64,000 nt of DNA from Maribacter zhoushanensis. GTDB taxonomy: Bacteria; Bacteroidota; Bacteroidia; Flavobacteriales; Flavobacteriaceae. Positions 9,122 through 18,042 of the stretch are shown one piece after another. The notes below the pieces were generated by a model. The model had not been told where the DNA came from. It ran no database searches and worked only from the letters and a program-made list of their open reading frames with translations. Location of the stretch: contig NZ_JARKMR010000005.1 of the NCBI RefSeq assembly GCF_029350975.1, positions 147,702 through 211,701 of the forward strand. Direction: 5' to 3'. Numbering within the stretch: position 1 is the first letter of the stretch; each line of letters begins with the position of its first letter. The translations under genes were made by a program, and so were the position numbers.

Positions 9122-9799
9122 GTGAGCGCGGTAAACGAAAAAAAAGTAGCAGCATTAGAAGCGGTAAAATATGTAAAATCTGGTATGACGGTTGGTCTAG
9201 GTACTGGATCTACCGCATTTTTTATGATAGAGGCAATTGGTGAAATGGTGGAAAGCGGAATGCAGATTAAAGCCGTTGCAACTTCTAATGAAACGGAAAA
9301 ACTAGCTACAAAGCTAGGTATAGATGTCATAACCCTTGCAGAAGCTAAAAGATTAGATGTAACCATTGATGGTGCAGATGAGGTAGATGAAGACTTTCAG
9401 CTGATTAAAGGCGGTGGTGGAGCATTGTTACGTGAAAAAATCGTTGCGCATAATTCAGACTTGAATATTATTATCACAGATTCATCAAAGAGTGTTTCTA
9501 AGTTAGGAAAATTTAAATTGCCTATTGAAACAATACCTTTTGCTACAAATTTAATTATCAAGGAATTGGAAGCAATGAATTTGAGACCCGTACAGCGTAT
9601 GAACGGTGATGCCGATTATAAGACCGATGAGAATAACGATATTGTTGATATTGACATTTGGGATACTAATATCACTTTGACCGATTTAGAGCAGCAATTA
9701 AAAACCATACCCGGTATAGTTGAAACCGGATTATTCTTGACCACAACCAATTTGGTCATTATTGGTAAAGGTGAAGAAGCCATTGTAAAAAAGAGGTAG
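9122..9799 (+). CDS. rpiA: Ribose-5-phosphate isomerase A
   Basis: Interconverts ribose 5-phosphate and ribulose 5-phosphate. The 225 residues contain the family motifs GLGTGSTA (about 24-31), DGADEVDE (about 82-89) with the catalytic acidic residues, and KGGGGALLREK (about 95-105). The frame begins at a GTG (9122), and the N-terminus aligned from it matches the usual RpiA start. It precedes transketolase and transaldolase, with a 243-bp gap to transketolase. Confidence 0.95.
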   Translation: MSAVNEKKVAALEAVKYVKSGMTVGLGTGSTAFFMIEAIGEMVESGMQIKAVATSNETEKLATKLGIDVITLAEAKRLDVTIDGADEVDEDFQLIKGGGGALLREKIVAHNSDLNIIITDSSKSVSKLGKFKLPIETIPFATNLIIKELEAMNLRPVQRMNGDADYKTDENNDIVDIDIWDTNITLTDLEQQLKTIPGIVETGLFLTTTNLVIIGKGEEAIVKKR

Positions 9800-9974
9800 A
9801 GCCCTTTTGTTAGTATAGTTTAGATTGAACAAATTGATAAAATAGCGTCTAAACATAATTCGAAAACCCTTTCGCAAACATAAATCTTATAAACTGGTAG
9901 CGTATGAGTGCTTATCACTTGAATTCTATAGAATTATGTTGGTCAAAATATTTTAATTAGCGCCCATTATAAAG

Positions 9975-9982
9975 TATCTTTG
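9975..9982 (+). promoter_or_regulatory. Candidate -7 element for transketolase
   Basis: TATCTTTG fits TAnnTTTG and lies 60 bp before the transketolase ATG. No clear TTTG -33 partner was found at the expected spacing, so this is tentative. The remaining gap (9800-10042) shows no gene. Confidence 0.35.
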
Positions 9983-10042
9983 GGGGAGAATTTTAGTAGC
10001 GAGTAAAATAAACACGAACCTGAAAAATAATCTAATAATATA

Positions 10043-12073
10043 ATGAACAAGGAACTAGATCAATTAGCAGCCGACAATATAAGGGCATTAGCTGTAGCGA
10101 TGGTAGAAAAGGCAAATTCTGGACACCCAGGTGGACCAATGGGAGGCGCAGACTACATGCACATTTTATATTCTGAATTTTTCAACTACGATCCTTCTGA
10201 TATGAAGTGGCCGTTTCGTGATCGTTTTTTCATGGATGCAGGGCACTTATCAACTTTAATGTACGCTCAATACTATTTATTGGGAAATTACTCTAAAGAC
10301 GATGTATCTAATTTTAGACAATGGGGATCGGTAACACCGGGTCACCCAGAAGTTGATGTTGCAAGAGGTATTGAAAATACATCAGGTCCATTAGGTCAAG
10401 GTCATACTATGGGTGTTGGTGCTGCAGTAGCGGCTAATTTCTTGAAGGCACGTTTTGGAGATTGGATGAACCATAAAATTTATGGTTTTATTTCTGATGG
10501 TGGTGTACAAGAAGAAATCTCTCAAGGTGCAGGTAGAATTGCAGGTCATTTAGGCTTAAGCAACTTTATCATGTTCTATGATTCTAACGATGTTCAATTA
10601 TCCTCAAAAACAGATGAGGTAACTTCAGAAGATACTGCTAAGAAATATGAAGCTTGGGGATGGAAGGTAGTAACTATAGATGGTCATGATCATGATCAAA
10701 TAAGAAAAGCGTTGACAGATGCCAATGCAGAAACAGAAAAACCAACATTGATAATCGGTCAAACGATTATGGGTAAAGGTTGTGTAACTGCAGACGGTAC
10801 ACCATATGAAGGTTATACAGAACTACACGGTAAGCCAATTGGCAATACAGGTGCGGATTATGAAAAGACCTTGGTAAATTTAGGTGCGGACGTAGCCAAT
10901 CCTTTTGATATCTATTCTAAAGTAGAAGAGTACTACGAAGGCATTATCAATAAAAAGAAAGATGAAGCACAGGCTAAGAAAAAAGAGATAGATGCATGGC
11001 GTTCAGAGAATGCCGAGCTATCTGCTAAATTAGACGGTTTCTTAGAAGGTAAATTACCAGACTTGGATTTCAGTTCGGTAGCGCAGAAAGAAGGTCAGGC
11101 AACACGTGCCGCTTCATCTAACGTTTTGGCATACTTGGCACAGAATGTAGAGAATATGATCGTTTCTTCTGCAGATTTATCTAACAGTGATAAAACAGAC
11201 GGGTTCTTAAAGAAAACCAGCGTGTTACAAAAAGGAGATTTCTCTGGAGCTTTCTTACAGGCAGGTGTAGCAGAATTAACTATGGCGACTATGGCAAACG
11301 GTATTGCGCTTCACGGCGGGGTAATGGCAGTAGTGGCAACATTCTTTGTGTTCTCTGATTATATGAAACCAGCTATACGTTTAAGCTGTATTCAAGAATT
11401 ACCGGTGAAGTTTGTTTGGACTCATGATGCCTTTAGAGTAGGAGAGGACGGACCAACACACCAACCAATTGAGCAAGAAGCTCAAATACGTTTGTTAGAG
11501 AAATTAAAGAACCATAGTCACGAGCAAAGTTTTGTAGCATTGCGTCCTGCAGATTCTCAAGAAACCAATGTAGCTTGGAAAATGGCCATGGAAAATCAAA
11601 AAACTCCTACCGGACTTATTTTATCTCGTCAAGGAATAAAAGATCTTCCTGCTAAGAGCGGTGACCGTTATGAAGAAGCATTAGGAGCTGAAAAGGGAGG
11701 TTATTTGGTACAAGAAGTAGCAGATCCAGATGTAATTTTAATTGCGAATGGTTCTGAAGTGGCAACATTGGTAGCTGCAACAAAATTATTGGAAGAAAAA
11801 GATGGGTTAAAAGTGAATATCGCTTCTATTCCTTCAGAAGGTATTTTTAGACAACAGTCAGAAGCATACCAAGAAAAAGTGATTCCGCCGAACAAACCGG
11901 TTTTCGGACTTACGGCAGGTCTTCCTGTAAACTTAGAAGGTTTGGCAGGACCTAACGGAAAAGTATTCGGTTTAGAACACTTTGGTTATTCTGCACCGGC
12001 AACGGTACTTGATGAAAAATTCGGTTTCACCGGTGATCAAGTATACCAACAAGTAGTAGATTTTTTAAAGTAA
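10043..12073 (+). CDS. tkt: Transketolase
   Basis: Thiamine-diphosphate enzyme moving two-carbon units between sugar phosphates in the pentose phosphate pathway. The 676 residues include ANSGHPGGPMG, GHLSTLMYAQYY, GPLGQGHTMGVG, the cofactor region SDGGVQEEISQG with DSNDVQLS, the second-domain segment HDAFRVGEDGPTHQP, and the C-terminal domain. Full length for the family, with an in-frame Lys/Glu-rich stretch (about 300-325) between the domains. It lies 55 nt before transaldolase, a probable operon. Confidence 0.96.
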   Translation: MNKELDQLAADNIRALAVAMVEKANSGHPGGPMGGADYMHILYSEFFNYDPSDMKWPFRDRFFMDAGHLSTLMYAQYYLLGNYSKDDVSNFRQWGSVTPGHPEVDVARGIENTSGPLGQGHTMGVGAAVAANFLKARFGDWMNHKIYGFISDGGVQEEISQGAGRIAGHLGLSNFIMFYDSNDVQLSSKTDEVTSEDTAKKYEAWGWKVVTIDGHDHDQIRKALTDANAETEKPTLIIGQTIMGKGCVTADGTPYEGYTELHGKPIGNTGADYEKTLVNLGADVANPFDIYSKVEEYYEGIINKKKDEAQAKKKEIDAWRSENAELSAKLDGFLEGKLPDLDFSSVAQKEGQATRAASSNVLAYLAQNVENMIVSSADLSNSDKTDGFLKKTSVLQKGDFSGAFLQAGVAELTMATMANGIALHGGVMAVVATFFVFSDYMKPAIRLSCIQELPVKFVWTHDAFRVGEDGPTHQPIEQEAQIRLLEKLKNHSHEQSFVALRPADSQETNVAWKMAMENQKTPTGLILSRQGIKDLPAKSGDRYEEALGAEKGGYLVQEVADPDVILIANGSEVATLVAATKLLEEKDGLKVNIASIPSEGIFRQQSEAYQEKVIPPNKPVFGLTAGLPVNLEGLAGPNGKVFGLEHFGYSAPATVLDEKFGFTGDQVYQQVVDFLK

Positions 12074-12128
12074 ACGATCTTTAAGGCTTGCCCTAAAGAC
12101 ATTCATAATAATTTTAAAATAAGACAAA

Positions 12129-12782
12129 ATGAAATTTTTTATAGATACAGCAAATTTAGACGAGATTAAAGAAGCTCAAGATATGGGTATTTTAGATGGT
12201 GTAACTACCAACCCGTCTTTAATGGCAAAAGAAGGTATTACAGGTGCCGATAATATTTTGGCACATTACAAGAAAATATGTGATGTAGTTGACGGTGATG
12301 TTAGTGCTGAGGTGATTTCTACAGATTATGAAGGTATGATCGCAGAAGGCGAGAAGTTGGTTAAAATTAGCCCTCAGATCGTTATTAAAGTTCCTATGAT
12401 CAAAGAAGGTGTAAAAGCAATTAAGTATTTTTCTGATAAAGGATATAGAACAAACTGTACATTGGTATTTTCTTCTGGTCAAGCATTATTGGCAGCTAAG
12501 GCAGGTGCAACATACGTATCGCCTTTCATTGGTCGTTTAGATGATATCTCAACTGATGGGTTAGGATTGATAGCCGATATTCGTATGATATATGATAACT
12601 ACGGTTACCAAACTGAAATACTAGCAGCTTCTGTACGTCACGTAATGCATATTATCGACTGTGCTAAAATTGGTGCTGATGTTATGACAGGTGGTTTAAG
12701 TTCAATTACTGGACTATTAAAGCACCCATTAACTGATAGCGGTTTAGCTAAGTTTTTGGCAGATTACCAAAAAGGAAACTAA
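12129..12782 (+). CDS. Transaldolase, small TalC/FSA-type
   Basis: Transfers dihydroxyacetone units, or acts as fructose-6-phosphate aldolase. The 217 residues form a single barrel starting [13 protein letters not shown], with GVTTNPSL (24-31) and the Schiff-base lysine K87 in IVIKVPM. The short form is shared by genuine transaldolases and fructose-6-phosphate aldolases. Transaldolase is favoured because it directly follows transketolase and the cluster has no other transaldolase. It ends 26 bp before a strong terminator. Confidence 0.92.
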   Translation: MKFFIDTANLDEIKEAQDMGILDGVTTNPSLMAKEGITGADNILAHYKKICDVVDGDVSAEVISTDYEGMIAEGEKLVKISPQIVIKVPMIKEGVKAIKYFSDKGYRTNCTLVFSSGQALLAAKAGATYVSPFIGRLDDISTDGLGLIADIRMIYDNYGYQTEILAASVRHVMHIIDCAKIGADVMTGGLSSITGLLKHPLTDSGLAKFLADYQKGN

Positions 12783-12807
12783 GTTGTAAGATTTAGTCTA
12801 ATGATAT

Positions 12808-12840
12808 AAAAAACCATCACTGAAAAGTGATGGTTTTTTT
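12808..12840 (+). terminator. Strong intrinsic terminator after transaldolase
   Basis: Perfect hairpin CCATCACT / AGTGATGG (loop GAAA) flanked by an A-run and eight or more T residues. The symmetrical A/T flanks would work on either strand. It marks the end of the pentose phosphate operon and the left border of the accessory block. Confidence 0.9.
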
Positions 12841-12915
12841 TGTTTTATATTAGTTGGCATATAAGATGGATATAGTAACTTGTTATCTTATACAGATGTT
12901 GTATCCAATTAAAAA

Positions 12916-13947
12916 ATGATGTTTCCTAACCAAGACATAAATACAGGAATTCTAAGTGGTCTACTTATTGACAATTCCTTTGGTCCTTTTGCAAAGGAAT
13001 ACTCAGAGGTAATTTCTTTACCTGAGGAAAAAATCTATGTCTGGACCCCTGAAAAAGATGAGTACTCAAAGCTAATTTCTACAGTTAAGCCTTCAATTCA
13101 TAATCTGAGCTATTGGAAAAATTTTGGCATTTTGTTTAAATATGTAATGGCTTTGACTTCAGATTTTGAATCTTTAATAGAACTTGAATATAAATGGATT
13201 GAAAATTTTGATAAAGGCAAGACTAAAAATGAGCTGATTTATCCCGATATGGAGAAGTATAGACATGATGAATTTATGTTCAACTATGATTTGAAGGAAA
13301 TTTACGAGCAGGGACGAGTTCTAAATTTATCTTATTTATTTGATAACAGAAGACTTTTTAATGAGCTCTACATCAATGATAAATTTTTCTTTGCAGTACA
13401 GCATGTTGTTTCAGCTGTTTCAACTCATTGGTATTGCCATTTATGCGAACTGTCACCTCCACATTTGAGAAAGCATCCAAATCATGACTTTGAAAAATAT
13501 TATGAAGTTTTTGCACTACCACGTTTGGAAATTGCAATCATTCAGGCAACAAAAGCGGTTGAAGGTTTGTTGGGACAACCAGGCTCAAATAAAGAAAAGA
13601 GATTAAGAAGATGGAAAGAGGTTCTTGATATCGATCCAGATGAAAAGTTCTTAGATTCTAACAAATCATACTTCACCTTTCATTCATATCTCGTAAATGA
13701 AATAAGAAATAATGTTGCCCATAACATAAAGAACAAACCGTTCAAGGCAAATAGGAAGCTGACAATTCAAGCTCAGATTTACGCTTGGAAATTAGTTCAT
13801 GATTATTATGGTAAACTTTTGAAGTCAAATCTAGAAAATGAACCTATCACTTTTAATAGAGAAATTGAATCAAGAATTAGGAAAGACTTGGGAACAAAAA
13901 TAACAGCTGAAAATAAACTAGCTACAACAATATATAAACAGCATTAA
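12916..13947 (+). CDS. HEPN-like protein of unknown function
   Basis: 343-residue soluble protein, no signal peptide. The C-terminal third is helical and contains EIRNNVAHN, an R-x4-H motif of the kind that forms the active site of HEPN ribonucleases (RNxxxH). Helices before (LEIAIIQATKAVEGLL) and after (QAQIYAWKLVHDYYGKLL) fit a HEPN four-helix bundle at about 215-310. The N-terminal two thirds match nothing recognised. Many RNxxAH proteins are host-defence or toxin RNases, but some are not nucleases. The assignment is by motif only. The next gene begins 30 bp later on the same strand. Confidence 0.6.
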   Translation: MMFPNQDINTGILSGLLIDNSFGPFAKEYSEVISLPEEKIYVWTPEKDEYSKLISTVKPSIHNLSYWKNFGILFKYVMALTSDFESLIELEYKWIENFDKGKTKNELIYPDMEKYRHDEFMFNYDLKEIYEQGRVLNLSYLFDNRRLFNELYINDKFFFAVQHVVSAVSTHWYCHLCELSPPHLRKHPNHDFEKYYEVFALPRLEIAIIQATKAVEGLLGQPGSNKEKRLRRWKEVLDIDPDEKFLDSNKSYFTFHSYLVNEIRNNVAHNIKNKPFKANRKLTIQAQIYAWKLVHDYYGKLLKSNLENEPITFNREIESRIRKDLGTKITAENKLATTIYKQH

Positions 13948-13977
13948 AACGACCGTTTATAGTAATCGTTGTGCTTA

Positions 13978-14346
13978 ATGTTAAAAAAAGTGATGATAGA
14001 TAATGATATAAATCAATTAGCCTATAATTTGAATAACGAATTATTGGATTATATAAATCATCGAAATTTAAATAAACTTAATTCCAATTATGGAATAACT
14101 TCTGCAATGTTTGAGGAAATTGAAGAAGTTATAAATGATGTGGGAGTTGACTTGAAAAAAGTAGGTTTAAAAATTAAAGGCGGAAAACTTCTTGATATTT
14201 GGGAATTTGATGAACTTAATGGGTATGGTGTTGAAGTGGATTTAATAACTATTAATGGCGAAAGAACAGATTTAACTTTGATAACTGAGTTAGATAAAGT
14301 TGGAGAAGGATATAAATTAGAATATCGACAGTTAGGGGTAATGTGA
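13978..14346 (+). CDS. Hypothetical small acidic protein, possible partner of the HEPN-like gene
   Basis: About 122 residues, no signal peptide or membrane helix. An N-terminal helical part (Asn/Leu-rich) is followed by alternating strands ending GERTDLTLITELD and YKLEYRQLGVM. This strand pattern with a (S/T)DLTL core recalls small immunity-like proteins, but no family can be named with confidence. ATG 13978 is chosen over an upstream TTG; ATG 13993 is also possible. It follows the HEPN-like gene by 30 bp and is probably co-transcribed. Confidence 0.6.
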   Translation: MLKKVMIDNDINQLAYNLNNELLDYINHRNLNKLNSNYGITSAMFEEIEEVINDVGVDLKKVGLKIKGGKLLDIWEFDELNGYGVEVDLITINGERTDLTLITELDKVGEGYKLEYRQLGVM

Positions 14347-14442
14347 CGTTTTTAAAATAAACTAAGCTTTAGCTTCTTGCGTAGACGGAAACGAAAAATT
14401 TTTGCCTCCGCATTATAGTTAGGTATACCATGGGCAATAATT

Positions 14443-14994
14443 ATGAAAAAAAAATTCAAATGTTTGATTTTTGTAATAATAATGGCACTTTCATTTGTCT
14501 CAAACGGACAAAGGGAAAAGCCAAAATACACTTTCAAAATGGACGAAGTTGCTGCAGAATTCGAGGCTGAACTTACCAAAAAAAAAGTGGACACCATAAT
14601 GCAGGCATATTACCTGTATGATAATGGAAGAGGGGATAAAGCAACCAATCTATATTTTTGGACAAAGAACGGTAAACATCAAGTGAAGGCTATTGGATTT
14701 GGCAAGAAAAATAAAGCGAAAGATTTTGAAGCTAAAGCATGTCCAGAATTTGAAAAAATTCTAGATTTTTATTTTCAAAATATAGAAGCTATTTTTCAGT
14801 CAGTTCCTGAACAAACTCCTGGAGCGACTTTGTCTTTGGTTCACAATTATGGTTTTTTAATAAAACTAAAAATGAATCAGACAGAGTTCAAAACCTTTTT
14901 GAGAGATGAACGTAGAATAAAAAATACGCACCCTAGAGCCGAATGGATTAATATGATTGCGGAGGTAGCTGAACCATACATTGCGGGAAAATAA
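14443..14994 (+). CDS. Hypothetical secreted protein
   Basis: 183 residues with a signal peptide (MKKKFKCLIFVIIMALSFV, cleavage near SNGQ). The mature part is Lys/Glu-rich and shows no recognised domain. The motif FLRDERRIKNTHPRAEWINM near the C-terminus could anchor a search. Flanking gaps on both sides suggest its own transcription unit. Confidence 0.6.
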   Translation: MKKKFKCLIFVIIMALSFVSNGQREKPKYTFKMDEVAAEFEAELTKKKVDTIMQAYYLYDNGRGDKATNLYFWTKNGKHQVKAIGFGKKNKAKDFEAKACPEFEKILDFYFQNIEAIFQSVPEQTPGATLSLVHNYGFLIKLKMNQTEFKTFLRDERRIKNTHPRAEWINMIAEVAEPYIAGK

Positions 14995-15093
14995 CTAATA
15001 CCTATATAACCTAAGGGTATTGATGATCCTAGGGCAAAATGGAAAAGTCTGTGTATACGTGCCTAAAGTCAGGTAGGTTTATAAAACTGGTAA

Positions 15094-15111
15094 TCCCGAT
15101 AGCTATCGGGA
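15094..15111. repeat. 18-bp perfect palindrome TCCCGATAGCTATCGGGA
   Basis: Perfect 18-bp palindrome in the 278-bp gap 14995-15272, which holds no gene. No T-run follows, so it is not an ordinary terminator. The stem of the terminator at 44904-44939 shares the TCCCGAT/ATCGGGA ends. It may belong to a dispersed palindrome family; only one copy is in this window. Confidence 0.6.
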
Positions 15112-15272
15112 ATGGACTTAGTTCTATAACAATAAAAAGTAAAACCCTCCCAGATTTGCCTTTTCCGTACAAGCGGTAATAAGTTTTAGCTATGACGGGT
15201 GTCACAGCCAGGACTATAAATAATTACCATACAACAATCATAACCAAGCTTTATAGCTAATTTAAAAACAAC

Positions 15273-15680
15273 ATGAAAAAATTAATTTTACTAGTTTCGT
15301 TTATATTTTCAAATTTTAATTTTGCTCAAATTAATAGTGAGTTGATAAATAAAACTATTAAAGAAAATCAGAATACTGCTAATTTTGACAGCATTTCTAA
15401 AATACTAGGCTATAAAGGAGGTGATATAGTGAGAGTGTCAACAATGTTCATAGTAACCAAAACAGGAGAAATAGACAGTATTGTGGCAAAAGGTCCTCAT
15501 TCAATTTTTGAAAATGAGGCTATAAGGTTAATTAAAAAAATACCTCCGTTGAATCCGGCGGTTGTAAATGACACACAAATTAGTCAAAGATTTGCTCTTC
15601 CTATTAATTTTGTAATAGAAACCGAAAAACAAAGAAAAAAACGCATAAAAAGGGAATTGAAAGCGCTTAAAAACAAATAG
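15273..15680 (+). CDS. Secreted protein with TonB C-terminal-like domain
   Basis: 135 residues: signal peptide (MKKLILLVSFIFSNFNFAQ) and a small domain at about 50-115 with the order strand (VRVSTMFIVTKTGEI), helix (ENEAIRLIKKIPPLNPA) and strand (RFALPINFVIE). This is the pattern of the TonB C-terminal domain often found as a stand-alone unit in flavobacteria. A Lys/Arg-rich tail follows. There is no N-terminal membrane anchor, so it is unlikely to be an energy transducer itself; partner unknown. Confidence 0.65.
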   Translation: MKKLILLVSFIFSNFNFAQINSELINKTIKENQNTANFDSISKILGYKGGDIVRVSTMFIVTKTGEIDSIVAKGPHSIFENEAIRLIKKIPPLNPAVVNDTQISQRFALPINFVIETEKQRKKRIKRELKALKNK

Positions 15681-15791
15681 AAACTTCCCAACAGATAATG
15701 GTTAGTAGACAGAAGGTTTGGGTACAAATTATGGATTACTATGAATCTATAATTCTAATCAATTATCGTTTTTGTACTTGATGAAAAATAA

Positions 15792-16760
15792 ATGAAAAAA
15801 CATATTTCAATACTAGCAGCATTAGTATTTATTTCTTGCGCAGATACAGTAGCAGCAAAGCAAACTACACAACAGGTGAAAACTAGTGTTCTAGAAGAAA
15901 CTTCTATTGTTGTTCTTGGTAATGTTCAAGATGCTGGATCACCTCAAATTGCTTGTAAAAAAGAATGTTGTGAAGCTTTATTTGAACATCCAGATTCTCA
16001 AAGAAGAGTGGTGTCGTTAGGTTTGGTAGATACGGAGAATCAAAAGTCTTACATGTTTGAAGCTACCCCAGACATTGCACAACAAACGAAAATGCTAACC
16101 CAGTATACTGCAAATAGTACTAGTGAGCTAGTGAATGGAATCTTTCTGACCCACGCTCATATTGGTCATTATACCGGTTTAATGTATTTGGGTAAAGAGG
16201 CTATGGATGCTCGTGAAGCTCCGGTCTATGTCATGCCAAAAATGGAAGATTTTCTTCTGAACAATGGACCGTGGGATCAACTTGTTATCAGAAAAAATAT
16301 TCGACTGCATAAAATGGTTGAGCAAGTTGCCATAAATCTATCCGATAAAATTAGTGTCACCCCAATATTGGTGACACATAGAGATGAGTATTCAGAGACT
16401 GTGGGGTATCATATTAAGGGTCCAAATAAAAGTGCACTGTTTATTCCTGATATAGATAAATGGGATAAGTGGAAGAAGAATATAATTGATGAAATACAAA
16501 AAGTAGATTATGCATTTTTAGATGCTACATTTTATAGCGGAAAAGAAATCAACAATAGAGATATTGCCGAAATTCCACATCCCTTTGTGGTAGAAAGTTT
16601 AGAGAAGTTCAAAGGGTTGAGCAAAACTGAAAAAAGCAAGATTGTTTTCATTCACTTTAACCATACCAACCCATTGTTAAATCCAAAAAGCGAAGAAAGC
16701 CAGTTCGTGCTTTCGCAAGGTTTTAAAATTGGAAGAATAAATGATGTCTTTAAGTTATAG
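15792..16760 (+). CDS. PqqB-like metallo-beta-lactamase-fold lipoprotein
   Basis: 322 residues. A lipoprotein signal (lipobox ending at C16, VFISC) is followed by a metallo-beta-lactamase fold. The start VLGNVQDAGSPQIAC with C55, C59 and C60 resembles the PqqB N-terminus. The metal motif is H121-A-H123-I-G-H126, with Gly in place of the Asp of canonical HxHxDH; further histidines occur in VTHRDE and FIHFNHTN. No other pqq genes are nearby, so a role in PQQ synthesis is unlikely. An exported hydrolase of unknown substrate is the safer call. Confidence 0.8.
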   Translation: MKKHISILAALVFISCADTVAAKQTTQQVKTSVLEETSIVVLGNVQDAGSPQIACKKECCEALFEHPDSQRRVVSLGLVDTENQKSYMFEATPDIAQQTKMLTQYTANSTSELVNGIFLTHAHIGHYTGLMYLGKEAMDAREAPVYVMPKMEDFLLNNGPWDQLVIRKNIRLHKMVEQVAINLSDKISVTPILVTHRDEYSETVGYHIKGPNKSALFIPDIDKWDKWKKNIIDEIQKVDYAFLDATFYSGKEINNRDIAEIPHPFVVESLEKFKGLSKTEKSKIVFIHFNHTNPLLNPKSEESQFVLSQGFKIGRINDVFKL

Positions 16761-16871
16761 TAGTTAAACTAATTTGTTTCTACTAATAAGAAATGGTTTT
16801 CAATAGCTATTGCACATTTTAGAACAAGCGCGTTACTACAAATTTTAGATTTAATAAGTATATTTAAATCT

Positions 16872-18005
16872 ATGAATAAAACCTTGCTTCAGCTTAGAAA
16901 GCAGCTACACCAAAACCCTGAACTTTCAGGAAAGGAATATGAAACTGCAAAAAGCATTATTGAGTTTGTAAAAGAGTTTAATCCTACCCAAATAATAGAA
17001 GCTATTGGTGGGGCAGGAGTAGCGGTGGTTTATGATTTTGAAGAAAGCGGACCAACGGTGGTAATTAGGTGCGAGTTAGATGCTTTACCTATTGTTGAAG
17101 AAAATACATTTGCCCATAAGTCTGGTAATTACGGTGTGTCACATAAATGTGGTCATGACGGTCATATGACTATAGTAGCGGGTTTGGCGGAGTGGTTGTC
17201 AATGGCTGAATTTAAAAAAGGTAAAGTAGTTTTGCTTTTTCAACCCGCCGAAGAAACAGGAGAAGGTGCTGCCAAGGTTTTAGAAGATGAGCGATTTTTA
17301 AGCCTTGATCCAGATTATGTTTTTGCGCTTCATAATTTACCTGGAGAAAAGATGAATGCTGTCATTGTAAAATCAGGTTTTTTTTCAGCAACGGTACAAA
17401 GCTTCAGAATTCAATTGACCGGGAAGAAATCGCATGCTTCTGAGCCAGAAAACGGAGTAAATCCTGCTATTGCGGTAGCTGAATTAATTCAAGAAATACA
17501 ATCGTTTACGAATGCAAATGCCAATAGTGCCGATTTTGCACTTCTGACGCCTGTTCATATCCATTTAGGAGAAAAGAATTATGGTATTTCTCCCGATAAT
17601 GCAGAGCTACATTATACTATTCGAACTTGGAGCGGTGAGGTAATGTCGGCTCTAGAAAGTAAGATAAAACAAGCTGTTAGTAAAGTGTCAAACACGCATA
17701 AATTAAAGGCGGAAATAGATTGGTTCGAGTTTTTTCCAGCTTCCAATAATAATTCCGATTGTGTTTCATTAATTGAAAAAGCAGCGCATCAAAATAATCT
17801 TGAATTAGTAGAACATCCGAAGTCATTAAAATTCGGCGAAGATTTTGGGTGGTTTTCATCAAAATATAAAAGTGCTATTTTCGGTTTAGGGGCAGGGGAG
17901 CATCAACCTGCATTACATCATTCTGATTACGATTTTCCCGATGAGCTCATAGAAACGGGGCTTTTGATGTTTAAAGGTTTGATTACCGATATTTTAGGAA
18001 AATAG
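16872..18005 (+). CDS. M20 family amidohydrolase/peptidase
   Basis: 377-residue cytoplasmic metallohydrolase of the M20D (N-acyl-amino-acid amidohydrolase, hippuricase-like) group. Visible motifs are RCELDALPI (about 72-80), the metal ligands in SHKCGHDGHM (about 95-104), QPAEETGEGA with the catalytic Glu pair, and the lid-domain segment KKSHASEPENGVNPA. The C-terminal GEDFGWFS and LHHSDYDFPDELIE supply remaining ligands. It is 37 bp upstream of the sulfatase and may be co-transcribed, though a shared pathway is not obvious. Confidence 0.9.
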   Translation: MNKTLLQLRKQLHQNPELSGKEYETAKSIIEFVKEFNPTQIIEAIGGAGVAVVYDFEESGPTVVIRCELDALPIVEENTFAHKSGNYGVSHKCGHDGHMTIVAGLAEWLSMAEFKKGKVVLLFQPAEETGEGAAKVLEDERFLSLDPDYVFALHNLPGEKMNAVIVKSGFFSATVQSFRIQLTGKKSHASEPENGVNPAIAVAELIQEIQSFTNANANSADFALLTPVHIHLGEKNYGISPDNAELHYTIRTWSGEVMSALESKIKQAVSKVSNTHKLKAEIDWFEFFPASNNNSDCVSLIEKAAHQNNLELVEHPKSLKFGEDFGWFSSKYKSAIFGLGAGEHQPALHHSDYDFPDELIETGLLMFKGLITDILGK

Positions 18006-18042
18006 GTATCTTTAAGACAACCAACCTATTCCTATCAAAATA

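Noticed and set aside
14995..15272. Remnant of a degraded gene or mobile element
   Set aside because: No frame gives a recognisable protein and no terminal repeats or target duplications were found; only the 18-bp palindrome stands out.
15792..16760. PQQ biosynthesis gene cluster
   Set aside because: Only a PqqB-like protein is present; it is a lipoprotein and no pqqA, C, D or E was seen.
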